A stretch of 64,000 nucleotides of DNA from Apoda limacodes (taxonomy: Eukaryota; Arthropoda; Insecta; Lepidoptera; Limacodidae), in NCBI GenBank assembly GCA_946406115.1, contig OX291551.1, forward strand, positions 13,268,001 through 13,332,000, given 5' to 3'. The position numbers and the translations under genes were made by a program. Below the pieces are notes generated by a model. It did no database searches. It was not told where the DNA came from and saw only the letters and a list, made by a program, of their open reading frames with translations. Of the stretch, positions 1 to 11,050 are shown in pieces; within the stretch, counting starts at the first letter, position 1; each line of letters opens with the position of its first letter.

Positions 1-913
1 ATAGGCAGATGGTAGTGAATAAATAATCAGGGTAGTGGCTTTAAGACGTAAAATATTGTTTTATGGGTTATGCTTTTTTCGAAAGATAGCTTTGCAAGTT
101 AAAACAATTTTAAAACAAATGTTTTCGACATATTTTGTGCGTGTTGTTAATATGGTCGACCTTATGATGATATAATGAATAGAGCGGTCGCTTAATACCG
201 GCAAGATAATCCAGGGTTCAAATCTCGGCTCAGAAATGGTTTTTTTCCACAGCCAAGATAGCAAACTAGCTCGTGGTACGCCAGATAAACGCTTGCAATA
301 CCAGAGGCATTACTTGAGCATTGTCGGCTGTTTAAAATGCTATTATTATATGCTATTTTCACGGATCCCTAAAAACCTATTCCTATAGAATGGTAGCAGT
401 AAATTGGGTACAATATTTTTGGTATAAGTTACCCACTATTAAGCTTTACATGAATCTGTGGCTGACTTGTATGACACAAGAACCACTCGTCGTCAGCTCG
501 TTACTGATTTATGTATCACGAGTGATTTTTTACACAGCCCATGGCATTTAATTGTAATTAATGCAGTGTATATTGGTAATCCACCATGTTTCAGGTTCTA
601 AGCTATGTATATAATATATTAGCAATTTATTTTCGTTTATCGTATATCGTCGATATAAAGAGATTTCTAGTTTTTTTAAAAATATTACTAACCTATATTT
701 TATAAGTAGTCATATTTTGAAAGCGCGACAAGATTTTAGTCTATTTCATATAGTATTTGAGAAAAAACTTGCTTTTCCAATTAATATTTGTTAAATGAAA
801 AATGAATCGCGCACAACAATACAAAAATTTTACATAAATAGCGTTGTGTTAGTCCGAGTAGTAAAAATTATTTACAGTTTTGCTACTTGTGAATTTTCAA
901 CATCATAGAAGCG
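1..913. other. Noncoding AT-rich DNA with SINE and LINE-tail scraps
   Basis: No gene is supported here. Two scraps can be seen: a tRNA-like head near 176-240 (separate entry), and at about 243-335 a minus-strand piece resembling the LINE tails at 39050-39145 and 20035-20125 (blocks like 'gcttgcaataccagaggc'). The remainder is AT-rich sequence with no readable structure. Confidence 0.6.
176..240 (+). repeat. Possible tRNA-derived SINE head
   Basis: A polymerase III B-box-like stretch 'ggttcaaatctc' lies at 215-226, about 35 bases after an A-box-like start near 180. The ends do not pair as an acceptor stem, so this is not a tRNA gene. It resembles the tRNA-like heads at 22025-22100 and 55636-55700 in general form only. 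Confidence 0.35.
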
Positions 914-1302
914 TTAAGAGGATACACTTCGCAGCGCCTCGCAGCGGTCTTCATACAAACGAATTTCTCATTTGTTTTCAACATTTACTGATGAATCACT
1001 GTGAAATTTCTTAGTCATAATCCCAAGCCCAATACCTATGTCAGTGGCTTTTCCAAAATCTTGTAAAACGTTCTATTAACTAGAAATCTTGTTTAAAACC
1101 ATTTATATAAAAACTAGAATCCTGTATAACGTTTCAAACGTTATAAAGTTTTATAGAAAACTGGCACGCTACAGACCTAGATTTTTATTACTAGAACCTA
1201 TCTTCAAATTTTCGTGGTGTTTGATCAACATGTGTCAAAAATAAGTAAAAAAATCGTTTGTATCAAGCCCTCTGCGAGACGCCGCGAAGTGTATCCTATT
1301 AA
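914..1302. mobile_element. piggyBac-like MITE flanked by TTAA
   Basis: Inverted ends of about 45 bp bound a 381-bp element (918-1298). The left end reads 'AGGATACACTTCGCAGCG' and the reverse complement of the right end reads 'AGGATACACTTCGCGGCG', each one base inside a TTAA (914-917 and 1299-1302). TTAA duplication is the hallmark of the piggyBac superfamily; the terminal bases are not the usual CCC type, so the assignment rests on the target site. There is no transposase ORF inside, so it is non-autonomous. The interior is AT-rich and uninformative. Confidence 0.65.
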
Positions 1303-1334
1303 TAATCCCGGTCTGTAGTTTGTGCTGCAAAAAA

Positions 1335-1410
1335 GGTTACACCCACTCTAATAATCAGCCATTATACTGCATAATAGGTAACACCCAGTCTAATAATCAG
1401 CCAATGTTCA
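1335..1410. repeat. Two-copy short tandem repeat
   Basis: The block 'taataatcagcca' with preceding 'ggtwacaccca' occurs twice at a spacing of about 46 bases. An ORF reading through here only reflects this repeat. Confidence 0.6.
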
Positions 1411-1774
1411 GCTCTTGGGGTGAAAGTTACCCTTATCAATGCTCAAATAATGCTTATATAATACCATTAGATACAGTTACTCACCTAATAGCTGTTAGCT
1501 TATTCAGCAGGCTTGTTAAGCTAAAGATTCTATTGTAGATAGTGATTCAGCTGATATACAGCAGTTTGGTGTTACTTAGCTTGCATACATACCTAGATAT
1601 TACTGAACTGTAAGTGTGCATGTCCACTGTAGGTATTTTAGCTCGAGGTAGAGACACAAAATTCATTTACAAAGACAGCAGGGCTAGAGAAATTGCGTAT
1701 CTAGTGCTGGCTCCGCCCAGTAAGCGTTGAAGAGATTCGTTGTTAAAAAGTTCTGTTACTTTCTTCTTTGCCAG

Positions 1775-1863
1775 TATTTAGGTGCACCAACCCAGACATG
1801 ACAGAATTAAGACTCTATTTAGAGTCTGACTTGCAACCTATAGAGGAGCAACCTTTCCTTAAA
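1775..1863 (+). CDS. Candidate internal exon of an unidentified host gene
   Basis: An 89-nt stretch sits between a strong 3' splice site (pyrimidine tract 'ttactttcttctttgccag' ending at 1774) and a consensus 5' splice site (gtaagt at 1864). Only one frame is open. It starts with the last two bases of a codon and ends on a codon boundary, giving 29 residues that include 'TNPDMTELRLYLESDLQPIE' and end in PFLK. The peptide is acidic and has no motif I recognise. A second possible acceptor, 'tttag' at 1781, would shorten it by seven bases without changing the frame. It joins in phase with the 13445 candidate. It could be a chance match between two splice signals. Confidence 0.5.
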
Positions 1864-3177
1864 GTAAGTATTGCTTCGCTGTGATGAGTATGCCTAGATT
1901 CTTAAACACAAACATGTCTTTATCTTCTAAGAACATGCCACTTTTTGTGATAACCATAAATGCCTTTCAATCATACACCTGAGATACTAAATTCAAGAGA
2001 AATGATTAATATTACAGTTAATAACCGCGCATGTTTGAATTTAGTTATCTATTAAGAGATTATTGCGAATTTCTTTTCTACGAAAATTAGAGACCAAAAT
2101 TAATGGTTATTTTAATCAAATTGATATACAGTTCCGCAGCCTGTCACCCTGTTCTCAATATCTTTATTAAAATTACGATCACGTTTTAGGGGGTAACTTT
2201 GAAGCAAAGCTAATATTTTTTATCAATTTCTTGTCAGACTGTATTAAAATCATGGAGTAACTTAACCAAGTTCTTGTTAAGGCACATATACTTACGGAAG
2301 TCTGTGCGTAGAATAATATAATAATAATGCTTAAGCAAGAAATATAACTGCTGTTATACACAGTAGTCGTTTAACCATATCAGGGCCTTTATGGGCGTCC
2401 TGCAAACGCTCTAGCTCGATAAACAGCCACCAATTCTCGCTAGACCAGCGCGATGGACTATGGTCTAAGCCTCCTTCTCTAGCATATAGAAATTTATACC
2501 TGCTATAAAGATAGGTGTAAGTAGTTTAAAAAATGAAATCAGAATGGGCGTTTTTTCACGAGCCACCGCACGATACGACCTGTTTTTTGTACGTTTTTCC
2601 ACGACTGACGATTCCAGCCTTGGCTTAACAGCCACTGTTTGAAGTTTTCACGTAAGTGCGCACGCACACTCCATAGCAATGATCTACTTCCTATGTAACT
2701 AAGAAGTAAACAAAGCTCATATAGGTTTTGTACAATGGCTATGACGTCACCGCCAAAATGTCGTAACGTAGCGTAATGCGGTTTGCAAAGTTTCTAATAA
2801 CTGTTTCATTTATTAATAAATTATATTTACAGTAACTACACAAATCGTTTTTAAGCTTCCTAAGCTGATGATACACTGAGACACACATACACAACCTCAC
2901 ACATTACATCCTCACTAAAACAAAACACAATATCCCACTCATACACACATTGCTTTAATTCGCTTCTGTCGGGCGTTACTCGACATCACGCTTTTTTATC
3001 AACACAACATATCACAACTAGTGTATAAATAAATATTTTGACACAAAAGTTATTAATTTACCTGGCAAAAGGGGGGTATATTGTCCCTGGTCTGTCACTT
3101 TATCACTTACTACCTTGAAGTTGGTAATTTAAGAGGTGTTGTAAATAAATTTAAGATTTTATGGGATATATAATATG
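1864..3177. other. Probable intron, no gene seen
   Basis: AT-rich sequence following the 1864 splice donor. Short ORFs here have no recognisable content. I see no bounded repeat. Confidence 0.5.
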
Positions 3178-3312
3178 CGGCCACCGTAGTTTAGATACGC
3201 AGAATCAGAAGTGTTAAGGCAACGAGCTTACCACCTGTCACGCGGGACTAAATTGTTAGGTGAAAAGAGATTATAAACTGGGTGTGCGTCCAGCCACTGG
3301 TTTACTCTATTT
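3178..3312 (+). repeat. Interspersed repeat, '..cagccactggt..gaataaaga' type
   Basis: This stretch shares ordered blocks ('acctgtca', 'gggactaaa', 'gggtgtg', 'ccagccactggt', 'gaataaa') with 59960-60085. It looks like the 3' part of a dispersed retroelement, because both copies end in an AATAAA-like signal. The family was not identified. Confidence 0.5.
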
Positions 3313-3764
3313 TGGGGAATAAAGACAATTTTTTAAATTTCTTTTTATATAAATTTTTGGTTGTTTTTATTTAACATTAGCCTAACAAAACAAAGCACGA
3401 CCTATTTTTAAATAATTCAGTTTATCTCCCTAAACCGTTTCGTACAATGCTTACATAAGACTAATTTGATATTGTAAGAATATAAATCAAGTTACTTACG
3501 CTTTTTTTAAAATGTCAATTACCAGAGCTTTATTGGCGTCTCATTCTCTTTTATCTTCCCCTTAACTACTCTCTCAAAATATTATTTATTCATGAACAAT
3601 TTGCGATGCAATCAGGTCAGATATGAAGCTTTCACGAAGTCGAAACATGATTTGACTTTGATAAAATATGATTATGAACATCTCGAGATTTTCTTTTCAA
3701 TTTCTTGACTGATCAAATCGAAGAAAAGTTTATTATAAGGGCCATTTAAATGTTTTTTTCTTCT
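3313..3764. other. No gene or bounded repeat seen
   Basis: AT-rich noncoding DNA. Confidence 0.5.
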
Positions 3765-3965
3765 CTCCCCCGCAAACGCTTAGGTTATCAAATGAACTCT
3801 CTGCCAAGGTTTTACCTAAGGACTACAACATGGGGTTCTTCAGGAGGGAAGTTATTACAGTTTTTAAGGGTCGGCAACGTGCGAGTGATGCACCAGGTTC
3901 ATAGCCTGCGGTGAACGCTTACCACCACGCGAACCGTTAGCTTGTTTGGCACCTTAGTGGTATAT
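3765..3965 (+). pseudogene. LINE C-terminal relic
   Basis: The plus strand reads a broken version of a LINE tail: 'NELSAKVLPKDYNMGFF', then 'REVITVFKGRQRASDAPGS', then a noncoding tail with 'ggtgaacgcttaccaccacgcg'. The same layout is found at 38930-39148, and partly at 57060-57165. Such tails are very common in Lepidoptera. It is 5'-truncated and decayed, with no function expected. Confidence 0.55.
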
Positions 3966-4718
3966 AAAAAAAATAAAATGGTGAGGCTGTGCTCTACACT
4001 AAATCTCTACTTAAAATATCAACTTTTCAGATTGATTTAGTTTCTTTTCTCCCCCAACTAAAAACTAAAAACAAAAACTAAAAAAAATCTCAACTGAATC
4101 GTATAGAATGTCTTATCCTGAAAGTTGATGAATTATTCTGTGTCGGTATGTTTTGTTTTCTTCACAAAAACTTTTGGTAATTTTTTACTTCTCTGCAACA
4201 TAACAATCTTACATGAAAAAAATTGTAATGGACAGGGAAAAATCCCTTTATACACAGATGATATTCAGAAATTGGTGCAAAACGTTAATTTTACCTTAAA
4301 AAAATATTTAACGTAATATTTTACACCATACAAATACACCGTTACAGAACGTAAACAAAAGATTTAGACCAATTAATAACAAGAAACAACATTTTTTTTT
4401 TTATAAAAATATTGCCAGCCTAAAAAAAGTACTCCCAAATACTGACGCTAGATTGAGTTACGAATATTTTTGTGGTTACCTATTTCAATGCGCGACCGCA
4501 CAATTTTAGGGATGTAAAATGAGAAGGAGACAGCATTGATATTTTTCCCTTCCTGAAGTAATAAATAGTTAATATAAAATACTAATTTAAAATTTGGATT
4601 TACAACTACAGCATTTTTATAGATGTACATAAAACCATAAGGCATAAATACGTCCAAAACCTGTCAAAGTTAATAACCGTTTGTACATAAAGTCATAAAA
4701 AACACTAATTTTAATATT
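3966..4718. other. No gene seen
   Basis: AT-rich DNA. The ORFs at 4125-4316 (+) and 4448-4657 (-) have low-complexity, AT-driven composition and no recognisable domain. Confidence 0.5.
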
Positions 4719-4996
4719 CTCCGCTTCGTTTTACGCGCCAGTTTTCAAGTTTACAAGTGGGACGCCCTGACTACATTAAATAAGTACAAGTTCTTTCTGG
4801 CGCCCGCCGGCCGCTGCCGCGGCACGCTCCGCTCGGCTTCGCGCGCTAACTTTCATGTGCTCCGCTTCGTTTTACGCGCCAATTTTCAAGTTTACAAGTT
4901 GGACGCCCTGACTACATAAAATAAGTACAAGTTTGTTCTGTCATTCGCCGACCGTAGCCATGGCACGCTTCACTCGGCTTTGCACACTTACTTCCA
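4719..4996. repeat. Two-copy tandem repeat, period 141 bp
   Basis: 'ctccgcttcgttttacgcgc' begins at 4719 and again at 4860. The copies stay aligned through '..gacgccctgactacat', '..aagtacaag' and '..cgcttcgctcggctt'-like blocks to about 4996. The first copy is richer in GC (a run of cgcccgccggccgctgccgc), while the second has many C-to-T and G-to-A changes, as expected of CpG decay. Confidence 0.75.
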
Positions 4997-5059
4997 TATT
5001 TTACCATAAGCTCTATTTCAGTCTATGGCAGTAAACATAACAAGACTCTGTATAATAAA

Positions 5060-5257
5060 AACTGGTTGCCTGTAAAGTCGGTATACGGGCGAAAGTTTTA
5101 CGTGACAATGATTTTATGTCTGTCTCTCTCGCTCTTAGGCGGGCGCGTGCCTCTCACTCGCTCTCATTGTGAGCGCATAACGTGAGCGGAGCGTAACGCA
5201 GTTTCTTGAAGTGTCACCCGGCAAACCAATTTATAAGACGTTGTCACGTCAAAACGT
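5060..5257. repeat. CpG-rich dispersed repeat with short inverted ends
   Basis: 'gttttacgtgacaatg' near 5095 is matched in reverse by 'cgttgtcacgtcaaaac' near 5240. Between them is a GC-rich core with 'ctgtctctctcgctctta' and 'gtgagcgcataacgtgagcg'. This looks like a MITE remnant, but no target duplication was found. Confidence 0.4.
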
Positions 5258-5779
5258 AAGTTGTATTTATGTTATTTTCTATTTTATGTAGTACGTAATG
5301 TAATCTCATTGTCTTATCGGTTATTTGGGAATTTTTTTTTGAGGCTGGTAACATTGCAATTAAAAAAAAGTGTTCGTGTTTCCTTTTTCTTAATCCGTTT
5401 ACAATATTTTAAAAAGTGTAATTACATGGTTTTTAAGTGTAAATTGTGTTTTTTTTCAGCCTATTCTTTAATTTTATCAGTGTGTAAAGGATGATTTGGA
5501 CAGCTACAAGAAATCTGAACTGCTATAATGCCGAGCAAGTGAATTTTATATGTTATTTCGACCATTTGGCGGGAAAAAAAATCTGGCAGTAAATATTTTT
5601 TTTATCGAAAAGTATTATTTGGCACCGACTTTCATATATCATTTCTATATCAGGGAGTGCTACTCTATCTAATAAGATTTTTTTCAGGTCAAAATGTCGT
5701 GTTGCAGAGAAGTAAATATTTACCAAACTTTTTACTTGACACTTACTATTATAGCTTATACACACTTATACTTGACTAT
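5258..5779. other. No gene seen
   Basis: The ORF at 5261-5494 is made of T-rich hydrophobic codons. The stretch 5720-5784 has imperfect repeats of 'cttactattatag'. The Copia element lands at the end of this stretch. Confidence 0.5.
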
Positions 5780-5784
5780 TATAG

Positions 5785-6072
5785 TTTTAAGTTTTCGTAT
5801 AATTGATGTGGAAGTGTGAGTGGTAGATTTATTATTAACCACGAAATACAACACTACAAGAATAAACGTTATAAACTGAACTGCTGTTTTATTTATAGCT
5901 AGTAATATAACATTACAATAATTGGTAAATGATTATAATTGTAAAATATCTAAAAGTTACAATATATAACAACACGTTGCTAGGAAACCTAACGTTCAGT
6001 GTCAGATGGCAAACTTGTCTATGCTCAATCATTAGAGCAAAGAGTTTGTCATAGAGACATACAGTCTTCACA
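5785..6072 (-). repeat. Copia 3' LTR
   Basis: Read on the minus strand it begins TGTGAAGACTG and ends AACTTAAAA. It matches 7254-7541 along its full length. Its outer edge touches the TATAG duplication. The end is not the usual CA; the boundary is fixed by the target duplication and the primer site. Confidence 0.93.
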
Positions 6073-6088
6073 CCCTCACAACTTTTTT
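6073..6088 (-). promoter_or_regulatory. Polypurine-like tract before the Copia 3' LTR
   Basis: The minus strand reads AAAAAAGTTGTGAGGG directly before the LTR, the place where the plus-strand primer of reverse transcription is made. The tract is interrupted by two short T-containing positions. Confidence 0.6.
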
Positions 6089-6693
6089 CAGGATCGAGAG
6101 ATTCTGTTGAGACCAACTCTTTTGCTCAAATCTTGTAGTCTGGGTCCGTAGAGTGGTTTGGTCAGCATGTCAGCTAGCTGTAGCTTTGAGTACACTTGCT
6201 TCACTTCAAGTTCTCCGTTAGCTACACATTCTCTGACGAAGAAATGCTTCAGTTTTATGTGTTTCGTACGCTTGTGGTACTCGTACTTAGGGTTCTGTGA
6301 AAGCTTGATTGCTGACTCGTTATCAAGGTAGAGTGTAGGCTTGTTCAACTTCATCAGTTCCTTAAGTAGGCTGTTTAGCCATATAAGTTCTTGAGAAGCC
6401 TCACTGGCTGCGATTGTTTCTGCTTCGGTTGATGAAATCGATACAACGCTTTGGCGTTGCGATCTCCAGCTAATAGCAGCTCCGGCGAGTAAGCACACAG
6501 TGCCAGATGTGGACCTCCCAGTTGATTGATCTTCAGCAAAGTCAGAGTCACTATAACAAAGTATGTTCTCTGGTGTGTCCTTCGTGTACGTCAGACCAAT
6601 ATCAGAGCTTCCTTTGAGATAGCGCAAAATTCGTTTAACGAGTGCAACTTCCTTTTCAGTTGGCGCTTCAAGATGTCTTGATTCCGACAGCAT
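6088..6693 (-). pseudogene. Copia pol fragment: RNase H domain
   Basis: A 201-codon open frame reads the end of the Copia polyprotein. Residues 5-30 match the reverse transcriptase/RNase H connection ('ALVKRILRYLKGSSDIGLTY'). RNase H follows: the first acid in 'YSDSDFAED' (about residues 48-56), 'STEAETIA' (about 88-95) and 'LYLDNESAIKLS' (about 121-132), so the D-E-D active-site set is present. The end has the family's 'LADMLTKPL' motif near residue 170. The frame overlaps the upstream fragment by a frameshift. It is a fragment and not a working gene. Confidence 0.9.
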
Positions 6694-7108
6694 AGGAAAT
6701 ATCAGGCCTTGTAGCCACTGTCACACACATCCCCATTCCAAGGAAATATTTAGCAGGTGACGTTCTGATCTTTAGTCTCTTTTGTAGCTCATTAATAAAT
6801 TCGGTTTCAGCCTCAGTATTATTGCTGGCTACGTGTCCGTTATCAACGTATAAAGTGATATGGACTTTCTTTGTCCCTCTTACTCTTGTGTCATTGTCAT
6901 GAGAATGTTTGTAGAAGTTATTTCGTAGAAGTTTTTTCTTCAGTATTTTAACATCTCTTGAGATGACTGTCTTGTGCTCAGTTGGAATGTAGATGCTTTG
7001 CTGATTTCTGAATAACCGACAAACAAACAAGGTGTCGTGTAGACTTAGCTTGTTTGTCTCCTTCGATGTCTTCAGTACTTGCAGTAGCACTTGGGGCACT
7101 TTGCACAT
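6668..7108 (-). pseudogene. Copia pol fragment: integrase end joined to reverse transcriptase
   Basis: The open frame holds the end of the integrase region ('YIPTEHKTVISRDVKIL', about residues 40-56), then a reverse transcriptase piece. The catalytic YVDD box reads YVDN (bases 6839-6850), so one of the paired aspartates is lost. 'RTSPAKYFLGM' and 'ATRPDISYAVG' follow, brought together by a deletion. The long region that should lie between integrase and YVDD is missing. The first 15 or so residues are gag read in another frame. Confidence 0.88.
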
Positions 7109-7206
7109 ATTTCTAAAGTTTTTTCTTTGACTAGCACAATCTCAGCATGTATTGCCCAAGTGTCGTAGTTGTCCTTAGTTAAAGGTTCAATACGTATCTT
7201 CGACAT
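7072..7206 (-). pseudogene. Copia gag N-terminus, truncated
   Basis: The minus-strand ATG at 7206 opens 44 codons before a TGA. The peptide has the standard Copia gag opening: 'IEPLTKDNYDTWAIHAEIVL' matches the family pattern of I.PL...NYDTW......L. It breaks off after 'KEKTLEIC' and runs into the deleted pol frame. The start is the natural one, about 35 bases after the primer site. Confidence 0.85.
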
Positions 7207-7241
7207 GTTTGATTTTCTTGTTGTTGTTTTTTTTTATTTAC

Positions 7242-7253
7242 GCTCTGCTACCA
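7242..7253 (-). promoter_or_regulatory. Copia primer-binding site, initiator tRNA-Met
   Basis: The minus strand reads TGGTAGCAGAGC directly after the 5' LTR. This is the exact complement of the 3' end of insect initiator tRNA-Met (..GCUCUGCUACCA). Confidence 0.92.
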
Positions 7254-7541
7254 TTTAAAGTTTTCATATAATTGATATGGAAGTGTGAGTGGTAGATTTA
7301 TTATTTACCACGAAACACGACACTACAAGAATAAACATTATAAACTGAACTGCTGTTTTATTTATAGCTAGTAAAATAACATTACAATAATTGGTCAATG
7401 ATTATAATTGTAAAATATCTAAAAGTTACAATAAATAACAACACGTTGCTAGGAAACCTAACGTTCAGTGTCAGATGGCAAACTTGTCTATGCTCAATCA
7501 TTAGAGCAAAGAGTTTGTCATAGAGACATACAGTCTTTACA
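7254..7541 (-). repeat. Copia 5' LTR
   Basis: Full-length partner of 5785-6072. It begins TGTAAAGACTG on the minus strand and abuts the primer site at 7253. It is flanked on the outside by TATAG (7542-7546). A short ORF reading through it (7468-7668) is spurious. Confidence 0.93.
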
Positions 7542-7546
7542 TATAG

Positions 7547-9534
7547 CCACAGTTACTTCACATTTATATGCTTTATATTATGCGTGCCATGACGCTCTGA
7601 TGGCCAAAAATGAATATTTCCGCTCTATGCGGAATATATTGATATTTCTGGTCCAAATAGTACCATAGTTAATTACCTATAGTGCAATTGACTGTAGCAT
7701 ATCGAACATCTTGTTTGTTTTTTTTTCCTTGTGGCTTTAATTGAGTCAGGAGACTCGACTATTTTCCAATGTCGGTTAACACGAAATGAAACTGGTGAAC
7801 GGTTTCTATTAATATAAATGTAGAGATTTCTCAGTCTATGATCTTATTTGTTTACATTTATCTAATGAAACTATTTTCAAAAGCTATTTTTGTTGATACG
7901 CATTAAATACATTCTTATGTCTATTTGCGTATTTGATCGTTCTATTATCCAAAAAAAAATGCACTATTCGTAGATTATGGTGGCACTTCCTTTGCGCATT
8001 TAATGCCTTAGGTACACATGTTTGGGAGGTAGAGCATTACCCATTTGATAAATGGAACAATTTCAACGCCTATGCGATGTCATATCTCTGTTTGCTTTGT
8101 TACCAAGGCAATCTTGACAAAAAAACGGTTTGGTAAAACTATGCGATTTCATAAAATAGAACGAATTTAAAGTAATCTACAAACAAAATAAAAATACAAC
8201 AATCATAAAAAGTTCTTCAACAGTGAATATCCTTTGTAGTTTTGTTTTAAAACTTAAAACACCATATAAGGTTCACCAGCCACAAAAGAGGCAAAGAAAT
8301 AAAGCCATATAGCCGAATCTGTGTGCTACAAAATACGGCATTCGCATTCTTAAATGTTCCTTAGAATGTCGAGTAAGGTATTTTAAACGAGTCACGTAGT
8401 AAAATTTTAGATAACAAATAAAAAAAAAACATTATTTTACTTTCGATAATTTCGATAACTACTACCCACAATGCTTTTTTTCGCGCCGTGTTTGTTCTTT
8501 TGCTTTTCTTGACTACAACAAAAATATATAATACTGGTTAAGCAAAGAGAATATAGGTAACCTCACCTTAGCATCAACTACATTAACATATGACAGAATA
8601 GCAACTGTCAAAAAGTAGCGCAGATCACCCATTTCCCGACATGGGTATTTGGTATGATATTTCGTAGCACAACCGCTTAAAGGGAACGCTAAAAGTCAAT
8701 ATTAGACTTTGTTATGATTTTGGTACTAAAATCGAATGAAACATGAACCACTGAAAATTCTGCTACGAAGTAGTAATATGGAACACGGCTTTTTTTGATA
8801 AGAAATGCGAAACATCCTATAAAACTTCTCAGCTTAATATCAATTATACCTCGATTCAACATTATTAAACAAACAATACTCAGAAAATGACAATAGATTA
8901 ATGTAACTATTTTTGATCTTAAAACGTATCCATTTTAACTCAAATAAAATTAACTATGCGGGTTCGCCAGTGTTCTTTGAATTCTTAATAAGCGGATGAC
9001 GTCGGGCACGAGGATTTAGTTATTTATAACTATAGATTGTGTGTGATTATAGCAGTATTTTTTTCTTCTATGATTTTAAGAAACTCCTTTTAACAAACCA
9101 AATATTTTATGAAGTAATTTTGTACTGGCCATTGTTTTCTACGGATTTCATTTTTTTGTAGTTCAATGTCATGCAATGACTTATTTTCGTAAGTTGGTTG
9201 AAAATGGCTGAGAAATGTGACTAAATTTATAGTTTATCTTTCGTGTTTTGTGTTTTTATATATTTTATGTAGTCTTCTTTTTATTTCGTTGTTTTATTTT
9301 GATTTTGTGCGAAATTTTTGTGTCGGAAACGTTTTTATGCCGTTCATACTGTGTTTCGTGACTTTTTGTGTGTAACACAATTTCTAGGATAACTTGTTCA
9401 CAGGTTAATATAACAATATATTTTACAACAACCAATAATATTAACACGTGGGTGCGCGGGGACTAAACTAGAAACCCTGTATTCAGTTAAGTATAGAAAC
9501 TACGACGGAATACACAGAGAAACATGATTATGAC
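7547..9534. other. About 2 kb without gene or recognised repeat
   Basis: AT-rich noncoding DNA. The 7933-8136 ORF has no family resemblance. A 27-nt stretch at 9160-9186 lies between 'ttttttgtag' and 'gtaagt', but it carries a stop in the phase needed by the upstream exon and is not called. Confidence 0.5.
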
Positions 9535-9725
9535 TCCCTCGCACCCTAGTTGGCAGTGTGGCCGGATGATGTGCAGAGGATGTGGGTTCGATTACCAAAC
9601 GTTTGTGTTTGTCTTGAGTCTGGGTGTATTTATGTATGATATATATGTATTTACAAAAGACAATACCTGCACTTAATTATTTATATCCGTTGTTTGGTTT
9701 TCATAATACAAGCTTTGCTTGCACT
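9535..9725 (+). mobile_element. tRNA-derived SINE
   Basis: A-box-like 'ttggcagtgtgg' and B-box-like 'gggttcgattacc' are followed by the shared body 'gtttgtcttgagtctgggtg', 'tatttatgtat' and a tail near 'caagctttgct'. The same order, in the same or reverse orientation, occurs at 11560-11680, 46163-46372, 51555-51768 and 63868-64000. It is noncoding and would rely on polymerase III and a partner LINE. Confidence 0.75.
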
Positions 9726-10945
9726 GCACTGTACTTTATCTGCTATTTTTGGACCATATTATATATTCTTGAGGATAGAGCTTACTGCCATCAATCTATT
9801 TACAAAGTTTTATCGTGTGGAACTTCATAGTTTTCGAGAAATAAAATATCAAAAATTCAGTGTCGTAAGATAACTTTGCTTTTACCTCACATAATAAAAG
9901 AACAATGAACGTCATAGTGCATACAACAATGCACCGTTTACAAAATTTAATTTATTTTTTTTGTAACATCTTTAAACACTACTGTAAAAATTATAGGTAT
10001 ATTACCTTCAGTAACTTAAAATTTTAAAATAATTATTTCGTTTGTTTCATTGCTTGCGCGGATAGAAGTTTTTTGATTAAAAATGCTTTAATGGACTACT
10101 ATTTTAATCGATTCTTGTTTTATTTATATAGTTATAATCAAAACATTTAACCAGAACTGACAAAGCACGATGTTGCTTAACTTTGAATATCGTTTCCAAC
10201 AAACGTATTACTGTTTCTCTTAATAATAAGCTAGATACCGTTATATAAGATATTTAGATATCATGTACCGGTAATTTAAAATAGGCCGGTTTATTATTAT
10301 CTGTTGTTATACATTTGAGTTCACATTATTTTTCACTGCAAGTTTGAAGTTTGTATGTCTTTTTGTTTTAACGATAGAGCAAAAACAACGAAAATGTGTT
10401 TCTTGTATGGGTGGTCTCCATACCCTCCCTTAAATCTTAGCTTTTTTAACTTTTTTTGTAAGATAATCCCCCATTATAACACATAATCTGTGAAAATTTT
10501 ACGCTTTTACCTATTTGGGTCTAAAACATAGAGCCTTTAAATAGTCGAACAGACAGAAAGCGTAGGCTTAGTAATAATAGGGCTCAAAAATGGTTTAGTT
10601 TTTATTTTTATGTTTATAACTGTTTGATTTTAATTACTCAATTGTTAAGCCATTTTGTTCATTTTACTTATTAGTTGGAATTTATGTAATTGTTTTAGAT
10701 AGTAAACACGTAGAAAGTGTTAAACTAGTTTTGAAAAAAGGTAATACTATGTTCATTCTAGCAGTAAATGATAAAACAATGTTTATTTTCCCATCATTAT
10801 TTGCTTATAATGTTTTTTATAAAAAATCGCTAATTTTTCGTTTTTTGCGTTTTCCCAACTTAAATTACATAAAAACAATAAAATAAGTTTCCTGTCCCGA
10901 AAAAATATTACTATTTAAAGTCAACGACTTTTAATATACCTACAG
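9726..10945. other. No gene seen
   Basis: AT-rich noncoding DNA. A decayed piece with 'aaatagtcgaacagacagaaag' near 10540 resembles the middle of the 'agggttccgta' repeat family. Confidence 0.5.
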
Positions 10946-10947
10946 TG

Positions 10948-11050
10948 CTTTTAAAACCTGCCTAGTGCGAGTCAAGCTTGTGCATTTTATGGTGGTAAGG
11001 AACCCTCGGTGCGCGAGTCCATAACTGGCATTTAACCGGTTTTTTTTGCT
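10948..11050 (+). repeat. End fragment of the 'agtgcgagtc..accggt' repeat
   Basis: 'ctagtgcgagtcaagct', 'aaggaaccctcggtgcgcga' and 'ttaaccggttttt' are blocks of the family whose long copies are at 40369-40995 and 46851-47535. Two opposed ends seem to have collapsed together. Confidence 0.55.

Larger units (their letters stand above)
5785..7541 (-). mobile_element. Internally deleted Copia (Ty1/copia) LTR retrotransposon
   Basis: A 1757-bp element lies on the minus strand between two 5-bp copies of TATAG (5780-5784 and 7542-7546). Two 288-bp LTRs flank 1181 bp of internal sequence holding the start of gag, the end of the integrase region, a piece of reverse transcriptase and most of RNase H. 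A complete Copia element is about 5 kb, so most of gag-pol is deleted. The two LTRs differ at about a dozen positions by eye (roughly 96% identical), so the insertion is fairly old. Full-length relatives would have to supply proteins for any movement. Confidence 0.95.

Noticed and set aside
5261..5494. 77-codon hydrophobic ORF
   Set aside because: Made almost entirely of T-rich codons in AT-rich DNA; typical of chance frames.
9160..9186. 27-nt microexon between 'ttttttgtag' and 'gtaagt'
   Set aside because: It contains TGA in the phase left by the 1775-1863 exon, and such a short span between two splice signals is likely by chance.
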